From NCBI RefSeq assembly GCF_005771535.1, contig NZ_VANU01000001.1, forward strand, positions 795,749 to 859,748: a DNA stretch of 64,000 nt, read 5' to 3'. This document shows positions 37,891 to 45,789 of the stretch, piece by piece; position 1 is the stretch's first letter; each line of letters begins with the position of its first letter. The notes below the pieces were generated by a model. It was given only the letters and a program-made list of their open reading frames with translations. It did no database searches and was not told where the DNA came from. The stretch comes from Arcobacter arenosus. GTDB taxonomy: Bacteria > Campylobacterota > Campylobacteria > Campylobacterales > Arcobacteraceae. A program made the position numbers and the translations under genes.

Positions 37891-38158
37891 GTATAGATTT
37901 TTATCTATTACTTTAACAATTTGTATACATTTTTGTAAAACTTCATAATACTGATTAGAATATAACAAAAATCTATACATAAAAAAGAACTTAAATATGC
38001 CACCATTTCGTAACTTTTAAACTACTTTAAGAAAACTTTAAAATTAACTTCTGTAAAATTTTGCAACGGTCATCCGGAATAGTACTTAGATAATTCTACT
38101 TTCTAAGTTGTTCGCGCATCCGGTTAACTGATTAATTTTCGAAAATTTAGGAGAACAA
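37891..38158 (+). promoter_or_regulatory. Long structured leader of the porin gene
   Basis: 268 bases with no open frame. A -10-like TATAAC lies at 37961-37966. Further on, 38066-38125 forms an imperfect inverted repeat: ACTTAGA/TCTAAGT (38084-38090 with 38102-38108), flanked by CATCCGG at 38071-38077 and again as a direct copy at 38117-38123. TTTTCGAAAA (38137-38146) sits just before the ribosome site TAGGAGA. If the -10 is right, the leader is about 185 bases. Confidence 0.45.
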
Positions 38159-39289
38159 ATGAAAAAATTCGCAAAAATGAGTTTAGTAGCTGCTGTTGCA
38201 GTAGCTGGTATGACTTCTTATGCATCTGCAGGATCATTAGAAGAAGCAATTAAAGATTCAACAATTTCTGGATACGCTAGATACAGAATGAACACTGACC
38301 ATGAAAATGATATGGATACAAGAGGTGAAGTTAAATTAGTTGTTAAAGTTACTACAAAAGTTAACGATAACGTAACTGCTTCTGTTAAAACTGTAACTGA
38401 TAATGCTGCAAGTTCTGCAACTTCTGATTCAGCTGCAAAAGATTTCTCTTGGAATCAAATGTTCTTTACTTATGCAAACGGTCCTTTAACTGTTTCTGCA
38501 GGTAGATTAGGTTTAGTTTCACCAATGACTGACAATGGTAACTCTGGTAACGGTATTGTTGCAACTTATGGATTAGGAGCTGTTACTTTAGCTGGTGCTT
38601 ATTATTTAGATACTGATAAAGTTGAAGGTAGACTTCCATTAACTAACTATCAAGGTGTAAGTGTATATGGTCTTGGTGTATTAGGTTCAGTTGAAATGGT
38701 TAACTTTGAAGCTTGGTACTTAAGTACTTTAGACGAAGTATCTGATGTTGCTACAACTTATGATGCAGTTTCAGGATATACTTTAGCTGCAGATGCTACA
38801 TTTGGACCTATTGGTGTAAATGCTAGATATGCTGAGTTAGATGCTGATGGTGCTTTAGCTGGTGCTGACATCTCTTACTTACAAGCTGGAATCAATGGTT
38901 CTATCGGAATCGTTTCTGCACAATTAAACTATGTTAAAACTGGTGAAGATTCAGGTGATACTACATTTGATGGTGATGTTGATGCAGCAAACAACTTAGG
39001 ATTATTAACTAACGATATGATGTTAATTAATGATGCTGATGCATGGCATTTAGGATTATCTGCAAAAGTTACTGATACAATTACTTTAGGTGCTCACTAC
39101 CTATCAGTTGATGGAAATAGCAACTCTAATATTGTAGATGCTACTGAAACTGAATTAAATGCTAAATACCAAATGTCTAAAAACTTCTACGTTCTTGGTA
39201 GATTATCAATGGGAGAAGTTGATGATGGTATTGCTGGAAATAATGACGATTTCCAAAACTCTAGAATTGAGTTAAAATACTCTTTCTAA
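38159..39289 (+). CDS. Major outer membrane porin
   Basis: A 376-residue beta-barrel protein. It begins with a signal peptide (KKFAKMSLVAAVAVAGMTSYASA, cut after residue 24), has alternating hydrophobic strands throughout, no cysteine, and ends in IELKYSF with the C-terminal phenylalanine needed for outer-membrane insertion. It resembles the abundant porins of Campylobacter and Arcobacter. Regular use of a few codons (TTA, GGT, GCT, ACT), a strong ribosome site and a strong terminator suggest high expression. Substrate preference unknown. Confidence 0.88.
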   Translation: MKKFAKMSLVAAVAVAGMTSYASAGSLEEAIKDSTISGYARYRMNTDHENDMDTRGEVKLVVKVTTKVNDNVTASVKTVTDNAASSATSDSAAKDFSWNQMFFTYANGPLTVSAGRLGLVSPMTDNGNSGNGIVATYGLGAVTLAGAYYLDTDKVEGRLPLTNYQGVSVYGLGVLGSVEMVNFEAWYLSTLDEVSDVATTYDAVSGYTLAADATFGPIGVNARYAELDADGALAGADISYLQAGINGSIGIVSAQLNYVKTGEDSGDTTFDGDVDAANNLGLLTNDMMLINDADAWHLGLSAKVTDTITLGAHYLSVDGNSNSNIVDATETELNAKYQMSKNFYVLGRLSMGEVDDGIAGNNDDFQNSRIELKYSF

Positions 39290-39312
39290 TTTAAAGTTTT
39301 ACTAAACTCTTA

Positions 39313-39345
39313 AAAGGTTAGAGGTTTTCCTCTAACCTTTTTTTA
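39313..39345 (+). terminator. Strong terminator of the porin gene
   Basis: A 12-base-pair perfect stem AAAGGTTAGAGG/CCTCTAACCTTT (39313-39324 with 39329-39340), loop TTTT, followed by T residues. Confidence 0.92.
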
Positions 39346-39405
39346 TCTCTAAAAAACAACAACTTCAGGCTTAAAAAGTATAAAAAAGATTTTTTATGAT
39401 AAAAT

Positions 39406-39428
39406 ATCCTTTTAAATAATAAAAGGAT
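39406..39428 (+). promoter_or_regulatory. Hairpin covering the ribosome site of the cytochrome gene
   Basis: ATCCTTTT (39406-39413) pairs with AAAAGGAT (39421-39428), which contains the ribosome site for the ATG at 39437. Folding would hide it; a TAAAAT -10-like box lies immediately before, at 39400-39405. Confidence 0.4.
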
Positions 39429-39436
39429 TAAAATAG

Positions 39437-40081
39437 ATGAATATCAAAACTTTTATAGCTTTTAGCTTATTTTCTACTTCAGCTTTATTAGCTCAAACAA
39501 CAATGTGTTTTAAAGAAAACCACAGTTCTATGGCAACAATCGAATCAACACCTTTAGATGGGGGATTATGCTCTTCAACAAAATCATTAGCTGATATGAA
39601 AAAAGATGGTTGGAATGTTGAAGATATCAAAATAGAACAATCTACAAATGGTAAAAACTATATTTACATTCTAAAAAAAGAGGCTCAAACTTTATCAACA
39701 ATGGATGAAGAAAAATTAGAGCAAAGAATTATGCAAAGACTTGAAGAAAGAAAAGTTCAAGAGCAAGCTAAAAAGAAAAAAGAAGCAATAATTCAAATGT
39801 CAAGAAGTGGAAAAGAATTATATATAAAACAATGCCAATCATGCCATGGTGAAAAAGCAGAGAAAAAAGCTTATGGTAGTTCTAGACCTCTTGTAGAACT
39901 TTCATTAGAAGATATGCAATTATCAATTAGAGATTATTTATTAGGTGATTATGATAGAGGTAAAGCTTTTATTATGAAACCTTACGCTGAAATATTACAC
40001 AATAAAGATGTAAAAAATATATATTCATATATTAGAACTTTCAAACCAAAAGAAGAATCAAAAGAGGAATCTTCTAATTAA
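39437..40081 (+). CDS. Secreted single-haem c-type cytochrome with charged linker
   Basis: A 214-residue protein with a signal peptide (residues 1-19), an N-terminal region holding two cysteines (C24, C45), a strongly charged helical linker (about 88-118, Glu/Lys/Arg/Gln-rich) and a C-terminal cytochrome c domain with CQSCH (C133-H137); M180 in IMKPYA is the likely axial ligand. The partner is not known. Its stop overlaps the prfB start as TAATG. Confidence 0.8.
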   Translation: MNIKTFIAFSLFSTSALLAQTTMCFKENHSSMATIESTPLDGGLCSSTKSLADMKKDGWNVEDIKIEQSTNGKNYIYILKKEAQTLSTMDEEKLEQRIMQRLEERKVQEQAKKKKEAIIQMSRSGKELYIKQCQSCHGEKAEKKAYGSSRPLVELSLEDMQLSIRDYLLGDYDRGKAFIMKPYAEILHNKDVKNIYSYIRTFKPKEESKEESSN

Positions 40082-41175
40082 TGGATGCCTATGAATATTC
40101 ACAGATTTTAAAACTTCTAAATACAAAGCTTGAAAATATAAAAAATATTTTAAAGCCTGAAGAGTTAAATAAAAGATTAAAAGAGATAGAAGAGTTAGAA
40201 TCTTCACAAGATTTTTGGAGTGATGTTGAAACTGCCACAAAAATTGGTATAGAAAAAAATAGAATCTTAAGTAAACTTAGTAAGTTTAATAAAGCAAATG
40301 AAGCTTTAAGTGGAACAAATGAGTTATATGAATTAGCTGGGGAAGAAAAAGATGAAGATACTTTTGAACTTCTTTTTGAAGAAGCGAGTGATTTAGAAGA
40401 ATTAATTAAATCAACTGAAATCTCTGTTATGTTAAGTTCACCTGATGATGTTTTAAATGCTATTGTTTCTATTCATCCAGGAGCTGGTGGGACTGAATCA
40501 CAAGATTGGGCTTCTATATTATACCGAATGTACCTAAGATGGGCAGAAAGAAAAGATTTTAAAATTGAACTACTTGATTATCAAGATGGTGAAGAAGCAG
40601 GTATAAAAGATGTATCCTTTATCATAAAAGGTGAAAATGCCTATGGCTATTTAAAAGCTGAAAATGGTATTCATAGATTAGTTCGTATCTCACCTTTTGA
40701 TTCAAATGCAAAAAGACACACCTCTTTTGCATCTGTTATGGTATCTCCTGAAATTGATGATAATATCGATATCGAAATAGAAGATAAAGATATTAGAATT
40801 GATACATATAGAGCAAGTGGTGCTGGTGGGCAGCATGTTAATAAAACAGAATCTGCTATTAGAATTACCCATATAAAAACAGGTATTGTTGTTCAATGTC
40901 AAAATGATAGATCTCAACATAAAAACAAAGCAAGTGCTATGAAAATGTTAAAATCACGTCTTTATGAACTAGAACTTGAAAAACAAAAAGCAGCTTCAGA
41001 TGGAATTGAAAAAAGTGAAATTGGATGGGGACATCAAATTAGATCTTACGTACTTCAACCATATCAACAAGTAAAAGATACAAGAAGTAATATTGGATAT
41101 TCAAATGTAGATGCAATTTTAGATGGGGATATCACAAAAATTATTGAAGATGTACTTATTGCACAATCTTCTTAA
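40081..41175 (+). CDS. prfB: Peptide chain release factor 2
   Basis: Recognises UGA and UAA stop codons. The 364-residue sequence includes the peptidyl hydrolysis motif GGQ in [15 protein letters not shown], the recognition tripeptide region (RLVRISPFD) and DLEELIK-type helices. It is one uninterrupted frame: the in-frame UGA frameshift used for autoregulation in many bacteria is absent. It overlaps the preceding cytochrome gene by one base, so its translation probably depends on that gene. Confidence 0.95.
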   Translation: MDAYEYSQILKLLNTKLENIKNILKPEELNKRLKEIEELESSQDFWSDVETATKIGIEKNRILSKLSKFNKANEALSGTNELYELAGEEKDEDTFELLFEEASDLEELIKSTEISVMLSSPDDVLNAIVSIHPGAGGTESQDWASILYRMYLRWAERKDFKIELLDYQDGEEAGIKDVSFIIKGENAYGYLKAENGIHRLVRISPFDSNAKRHTSFASVMVSPEIDDNIDIEIEDKDIRIDTYRASGAGGQHVNKTESAIRITHIKTGIVVQCQNDRSQHKNKASAMKMLKSRLYELELEKQKAASDGIEKSEIGWGHQIRSYVLQPYQQVKDTRSNIGYSNVDAILDGDITKIIEDVLIAQSS

Positions 41176-41177
41176 AG

Positions 41178-41195
41178 CCTGAAACAAGTTTCAGG
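41178..41195 (+). terminator. Possible terminator after prfB
   Basis: Stem CCTGAAA/TTTCAGG (41178-41184 with 41189-41195), loop CAAG, directly after the prfB stop. The tail (TTCCTAAAAATTTTA) is only partly T-rich. Confidence 0.55.
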
Positions 41196-41213
41196 TTCCT
41201 AAAAATTTTATGA

Positions 41214-41219
41214 TATAAT
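41214..41219 (+). promoter_or_regulatory. Likely -10 box of the MntA/HepT pair
   Basis: TATAAT, 29 bases before the ATG of the nucleotidyltransferase gene. Confidence 0.55.
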
Positions 41220-41248
41220 TATACTTATTTTTTATTGAGAAGGTATAT

Positions 41249-41563
41249 ATGAAGGCTACAAAAGAAAATATTCTTTTATATCTTAAAGAGATTAAATTAG
41301 ATTTGAATAAAAAAGGTATTGACAAGATTGGATTATTTGGAAGTTTTGCGACAAATAATCAAAATATTTATAGTGATATTGATATAGCAATTTCAAAAAA
41401 TCCAGATTATTTATCATCTAACAGTGCCTATAATTATTTTGAACTACTTTCTTATATAAAAGAAAAGATTAGAAGTAAATTTCATAAAAATATAGATATA
41501 TTCGATTTAAATTCAAAAAGTGATTTAAAAAAGAATATTGAAAAAGAGTTAATTTTTGTATAG
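41249..41563 (+). CDS. mntA: MntA-type minimal nucleotidyltransferase, putative antitoxin
   Basis: A 104-residue nucleotidyltransferase. The catalytic signature GS-x10-D-x-D is exact: G31, S32, then D43 and D45 in SDIDIAI; the third acidic residue is probably D83 in NIDIFDL. In characterised MntA/HepT pairs this enzyme adds AMP to a tyrosine of the HEPN toxin and so neutralises it. The end overlaps the start of the HEPN gene by eight bases. Confidence 0.85.
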   Translation: MKATKENILLYLKEIKLDLNKKGIDKIGLFGSFATNNQNIYSDIDIAISKNPDYLSSNSAYNYFELLSYIKEKIRSKFHKNIDIFDLNSKSDLKKNIEKELIFV

Positions 41564-41912
41564 TACTAAAGCCATTGAGAGAATAAGAATTATTCAAAAA
41601 AAAATCAATTTTATTAACTCAATAATCAAAGAAAAAGGTTCAATTAGATTAGCATTAGATGATGAACAAAATTCTCGTGCTTCAATTTTAATGCATCTCA
41701 CTTCTATATCTGAACAATTTGATAAATTGTTACATAATGGTGAATTAGAAATACTATCTAAATTTGATAAACAAGATATTAAAGGAAGTTATGAACTTAG
41801 AAATTTTATTGCTCATGATTATGAAGGTGTAGATTTATATATAGTTGAAGATGTAATTAAAGAAAGATTACCTATTATAAGAAAATCAACTGAAAACATT
41901 TTAAATAGTTAA
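41556..41912 (+). CDS. hepT: HepT-like HEPN ribonuclease toxin (DUF86)
   Basis: A 118-residue all-helical protein. The HEPN catalytic motif R-x4-H-x-Y is intact: R82, H87, Y89 in LRNFIAHDYEG. In the known system the histidine and arginine cut RNA and the tyrosine is the AMPylation target of MntA. The start is TTG at 41556, eight bases before the antitoxin stop. The stop codon is directly adjacent to the stop of the minus-strand addB-like gene, with no base between. Both partners look intact, so the pair may be active. Confidence 0.85.
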   Translation: MYSTKAIERIRIIQKKINFINSIIKEKGSIRLALDDEQNSRASILMHLTSISEQFDKLLHNGELEILSKFDKQDIKGSYELRNFIAHDYEGVDLYIVEDVIKERLPIIRKSTENILNS

Positions 41913-44276
41913 TTATCTATTACATATAGTTTTATAAGTACAATATTGACAAGTTTGATTATTATCACACTTGTCAAAACTTACACTTGTAGTTTTAAAC
42001 TCTTTAAATATCTCTTTTAAAACATCAAGTTTTTCATAAAGCATTGTTTCTTCTAAAAGTTTCATATTATATAAATCATAATAATAACTTTTGATATTTG
42101 AAGCTTTAAAAAGCTCCTTCACAGCTAAATAATAAAATTCCAATTGAAAATCAGTAGCCTTTTCAAAATTGCTTTTTGTGTTTATTTTTAAAGAAGAACT
42201 TGTTTTATAATCGATTACAAGATAATTATCATCTTTTTTATCAATTCTATCAATAACACCTCTAATTTTTATACCCTCAAATTCACATAAAAATGGTTTT
42301 TCAAGTTCTAAAACTAATATATTTTCTTTAAATCTATCATCTTCAACTGATATAAACTCAATAAATTTCTTTCTCCAAAGTTCTAAATCTAAATTTAAAA
42401 ATAGATTTGAACTTCTTTTTTTGTCAAATATATTAAGTAAGCTTTGTAAACCTCTATTCTCTTGTTTATAATACTCTTCTAGAGTTTCATGGACAATATT
42501 ACCTAATTCATACCCCTTTGGCTTTAAACTTATCTCATGCTCTTTTATTTTAAGTATATGATTTAAATAATACTTCCTTTTACACTCTAAAAATTCTTTT
42601 AGAGAACTTGCACTCCAAGTTTGTTTTGATAGGTCTATATCTAAAATAAGTTCTTCATCAAAATGTTTTAATGAATGATTTTTAAATAATATATGTTTAT
42701 ACTCATTGTCATAAAGTTTTTCATCTATTTTTATATCAAATAAGATATCTGCAAACCTTGTTATTTGTTCACTATCATTTTTTATATAAGAGATAATCAC
42801 ATTTTTTGAATTCGAGATTAGTCTTTCATAATAGTATTTCTGTAAATTTTCCCTATCAAGAGGTGTTGGCAAATTTGATTTTTCTTTTATAGAAGAGGAT
42901 AAAAACTTATCCTTAACACTTCTTTTTGGAATTAAACTTTCATTAAAATCACAAATTATAAGTCCATCAAATTTTATATTTCTACTTTCAAGTAAACCCA
43001 TAACAGTTATCTTTCCAGAATTTACATCATCAAGGGTTATTTCACTTATTTTTTGACTAAAGATTTTATATGCTTCTTTTAGAAGAATCTTTTCATTTAT
43101 TGTGAAAAATAGTTTGTACAATTTATATATAGCTTCATTAAACTTTTCAAGAAGTTCTTTGTTTGATTCCTTTGAAATAAAAAATCCAATAATATTTTCA
43201 AACATATCGATTGTAAGGTATTTATTCCAGTTATTTTTAAATAATTTATCTATTTCATTTATATCTAGATTTAAAAACTCAAGATTTTTTATATTTTTTA
43301 TCTCATCTTCATTTATATATAAATTAATTGCATCAATAATTTTATACAAGTTTGTAGTATAAATATTTAAACCCATAGCATAGTTAAAATAGTTTTCTTT
43401 ATCAAAAAGTGAGATTGTAGAAGCAAATGATTCATCAGGTAAAATTAAAGCTATTCTTGATGGCTCAATACCCTTTTCAACTAAATTAACAATTGATTTT
43501 TTTATATAAGCTATCTGATTTATTCTTGAAGAAAAACCTTTTATCTCTAAACTATCATATTTTGATAAGAGTTCGCTTTTTTCTATAATTTTTTTATTTG
43601 AGAAATCTATTTTATATTTATAGTTAAGTTCTAAAGTAAAACCATAATTAATAAACTTCTCAATTGATTTTTTGTTAAATTTATTATAAATGAATTCAAT
43701 ATTCAAATTCACTTTTTTGGAAATACTCTTAATAAGTTCAAACTCAAAAGATGTAAAATATCCTTCAAAAACCAAATCTATTGATTGGTATCTTTCTAAA
43801 AAATTTTCATTTATTTTATAAAACTTTGAAATATTTAATCTGTCAATGGCACTATTTTCTTCTAATATATCTAAATAGTTTTTTTGAATTTGTTTTAATA
43901 ATTGTAAATGTTCAGAATAAAAGCCATAAGTATCAGAAGTTGAGATTGTATCAATATCAACACCTTCACTTGCTAATTCCAAAAAAAATCTATAGATATA
44001 ATCACTTTGTTTTATAAAGTGGGTAAATGTACTTGAGATTCCAATTTGATTTAAATCTATGTTTTGAACAGCTTTTTTTAAAAAAAGGAATCTTTCCTCT
44101 TCATCAATTAATTTTAAATTGTCAAAATATAAAGATTTTTTAAAAAGTTCATCAATAGTGATAATTGAAGGCAATAGAGTATCAAACTCTTTTTGTGAGT
44201 TTACATACTCTCTAATAGCTCTTGAAGTTGGATATACTAAAAGTTTTTTATTCTTTGAAAGTAAATTATCTTGCAT
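41913..44276 (-). CDS. addB: AddB-like exonuclease subunit with PD-(D/E)XK nuclease and iron-sulfur site
   Basis: A 787-residue protein of double-strand-break repair. The C-terminal part has WSASSLKEFLECKRKYYLN (first cluster cysteine), the nuclease core RGVIDRID and YLVIDYKTSS (D and K catalytic residues) and TCQYCTYKTIC, a C-x2-C-x5-C that completes the [4Fe-4S] site as in Bacillus AddB. The N-terminal part is helicase-like but has no Walker A lysine (VYPTSRAIREY). AddB normally works with AddA, but no addA lies next to it here. It overlaps the FixH-like gene by 11 bases. Confidence 0.82.
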   Translation of the reverse strand: MQDNLLSKNKKLLVYPTSRAIREYVNSQKEFDTLLPSIITIDELFKKSLYFDNLKLIDEEERFLFLKKAVQNIDLNQIGISSTFTHFIKQSDYIYRFFLELASEGVDIDTISTSDTYGFYSEHLQLLKQIQKNYLDILEENSAIDRLNISKFYKINENFLERYQSIDLVFEGYFTSFEFELIKSISKKVNLNIEFIYNKFNKKSIEKFINYGFTLELNYKYKIDFSNKKIIEKSELLSKYDSLEIKGFSSRINQIAYIKKSIVNLVEKGIEPSRIALILPDESFASTISLFDKENYFNYAMGLNIYTTNLYKIIDAINLYINEDEIKNIKNLEFLNLDINEIDKLFKNNWNKYLTIDMFENIIGFFISKESNKELLEKFNEAIYKLYKLFFTINEKILLKEAYKIFSQKISEITLDDVNSGKITVMGLLESRNIKFDGLIICDFNESLIPKRSVKDKFLSSSIKEKSNLPTPLDRENLQKYYYERLISNSKNVIISYIKNDSEQITRFADILFDIKIDEKLYDNEYKHILFKNHSLKHFDEELILDIDLSKQTWSASSLKEFLECKRKYYLNHILKIKEHEISLKPKGYELGNIVHETLEEYYKQENRGLQSLLNIFDKKRSSNLFLNLDLELWRKKFIEFISVEDDRFKENILVLELEKPFLCEFEGIKIRGVIDRIDKKDDNYLVIDYKTSSSLKINTKSNFEKATDFQLEFYYLAVKELFKASNIKSYYYDLYNMKLLEETMLYEKLDVLKEIFKEFKTTSVSFDKCDNNQTCQYCTYKTICNR

Positions 44277-44802
44277 TAGATTTTATATAAAAATATCCAA
44301 TATCATCAGCAACTTTCACTTGTCCTGTGATATTCCAATTTCCTTTTAGTGGTAAATCAACTTTAAATTGTTTTTCATTAAAATCCATAGTTGCATCATG
44401 ATTTGTTGGTCTTGATATTCTTAATTTAACATCAAAATTTTCGATATTTTTTCCTGTTTTCTTATCGCTAATAGTTATATTAACTTCATTTTTTGTTCCA
44501 AAGTTAAAAATATCTTTATGTTTTGATACTTTTTCTATCACTCTTTGAGCTAAAAACATATCTTTATAAACTAAACCGAATTGTTTTCCATTTACACTTA
44601 ATTTAAAGTCGTATTTATTTTCAAAGTTTTCATTTGAATGTACTATTTTATTGTAGTTGTTATCAACATCTTGATATGAAGTTAAAAATGTTTCATCTTT
44701 ATTTACTGGAACTTTAGATGCTGACATAATTGTCCATACAATCATTGCAAATACAAAAGAAAATATACCTATAAAAAACAAAGGCCAATAATTTCTTTTC
44801 AT
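44266..44802 (-). CDS. FixH/CcoH-like membrane protein
   Basis: A 178-residue protein with one N-terminal membrane segment (WPLFFIGIFSFVFAMIVWTI, residues 6-25) and a periplasmic beta domain, as in FixH. The KGNWNITGQVKV segment near the end is typical of the family. FixH/CcoH helps assemble the cbb3 oxidase, which fits its place in the ccoNOQP cluster. The other usual assembly genes (ccoG, ccoI, ccoS) are not here. Confidence 0.8.
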   Translation of the reverse strand: MKRNYWPLFFIGIFSFVFAMIVWTIMSASKVPVNKDETFLTSYQDVDNNYNKIVHSNENFENKYDFKLSVNGKQFGLVYKDMFLAQRVIEKVSKHKDIFNFGTKNEVNITISDKKTGKNIENFDVKLRISRPTNHDATMDFNEKQFKVDLPLKGNWNITGQVKVADDIGYFYIKSNAR

Positions 44803-44814
44803 TGTTTTAAAATC

Positions 44815-45444
44815 CTATTTTTTTCTTCTTAAAACTGCAAAAGTATATAATAAAATCCCTACAACTACTAAAGAGTACATAAATACTCTCCAAATAGTTC
44901 CAGCTACTTTACCTGAACTTCCTATACTACTTTCAAGTTTTATTCCCCTTGATTCGGCAATAGTATCAGCAATAGCTGCATAACCATTTAAAACAGCTGC
45001 ACTCGCTTTTGCATAAATTGAGTTCTTATCTTTTGAAGCAAGCAATGGTACAACATAGTCGTTTAAAATCTCATTTTTATCTACGATTTCTTTTAACTTT
45101 GAAGATACAATTAAATTTACATGTGTGTCTTCTACTGACATTGTTAGTAGAACATAAGGTTTTTTCAAACTAGGAATAATTTGAGCTTCATAATCTTTTA
45201 TATATTTAATTTTATCTTTTGTTGGAGTATTTTCTGGTAATCCAAATGATTGTTTAACATAAGTGTAAATATTTACACCAAGTTTTGCTTCAGATTCAGA
45301 ACCAATCTCTTCTACTTTTGTAATAGTTCTTGGGTCAATTAATCCACCATCATTTAAAACGAATTTGCTTGCGAAAGATTGAGTAGTTAAAAAAAGTAGC
45401 AGTGAGAATACTGCTACTTTTATATTAATATTTAAACTTTTCAT
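44815..45444 (-). CDS. TPM-domain membrane-anchored protein
   Basis: A 209-residue protein with a signal peptide (residues 1-25, ending SFAS), a TPM-type alpha/beta domain (GLIDPRTITKVEEI, then PYVLLTMSVEDTHVNLIVS) and a C-terminal membrane segment (about 184-203) with a basic RRKK end. TPM domains occur in membrane-protein maintenance and phosphatase-like proteins; the role here is unknown. Its ATG overlaps the stop of the 31-residue gene (TAATG). Confidence 0.72.
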   Translation of the reverse strand: MKSLNINIKVAVFSLLLFLTTQSFASKFVLNDGGLIDPRTITKVEEIGSESEAKLGVNIYTYVKQSFGLPENTPTKDKIKYIKDYEAQIIPSLKKPYVLLTMSVEDTHVNLIVSSKLKEIVDKNEILNDYVVPLLASKDKNSIYAKASAAVLNGYAAIADTIAESRGIKLESSIGSSGKVAGTIWRVFMYSLVVVGILLYTFAVLRRKK

Positions 45445-45539
45445 TAACCAACGAATACTCTAGTTGAATCAAAGAAACCTAAATAGATTGATAAAACTGC
45501 CATGATTCCCATACCTAGCCAAATTAATCTGTATAACAT
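45444..45539 (-). CDS. 31-residue single-span membrane protein in the cbb3 oxidase cluster
   Basis: The gap between the DUF4006 and TPM genes has a complete small gene: ATG at 45539, AAGGAGAAA ribosome site at the right distance, and a TAA overlapping the next ATG by one base. The product begins MLYRLIWLGMGIMAVL and continues through YLGFFDSTRVFVG, with one membrane span (about residues 4-23). Perfect ribosome site and start-stop coupling on both sides indicate a real gene. Very small subunits (CcoQ, CcoM, CydX) are common in terminal oxidases, so it may be an oxidase subunit or assembly factor; that is inference. Confidence 0.75.
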   Translation of the reverse strand: MLYRLIWLGMGIMAVLSIYLGFFDSTRVFVG

Positions 45540-45548
45540 TGTTTCTCC

Positions 45549-45788
45549 TTATTTCCCAACTAATTCATAGTGCTTGTGGTTATTTCTATCAACAGCTTTT
45601 AAACCATTTAAATCTTGGTTTACTTTATAGAAATTTTGCGCTTCTCTTTGTTGTACCACAACTGCGTTGAAAACTAAAACTGCAAGAATAGTTAAAAGTA
45701 ATACTACTGCTATTAACATTCCTGTGATTCCGTGTAACAGAGAAAATAATCCTCTTTCGTTATCATTCATTTGAGTGTTTCCAGCCAT
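45549..45788 (-). CDS. DUF4006 family small membrane protein
   Basis: 79 residues with one central membrane span (about 20-45). It matches the DUF4006 family found next to ccoP in Campylobacterota: NERGLFSLLHGITGMLIAVV near the start. The first 15 residues are polar and the end is hydrophilic. Begins one base after ccoP. Function unknown; the conserved position suggests a part in oxidase function or assembly. Confidence 0.8.
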   Translation of the reverse strand: MAGNTQMNDNERGLFSLLHGITGMLIAVVLLLTILAVLVFNAVVVQQREAQNFYKVNQDLNGLKAVDRNNHKHYELVGK

Positions 45789-45789
45789 C

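Noticed and set aside
37891..38158. Riboswitch in the porin leader
   Set aside because: Stems and repeats are visible but do not match any riboswitch class I know; kept only as a structured leader.
40081..40240. Programmed frameshift site in prfB
   Set aside because: The gene is one continuous frame from the TAATG overlap; no in-frame TGA with a slippery CTT before it.
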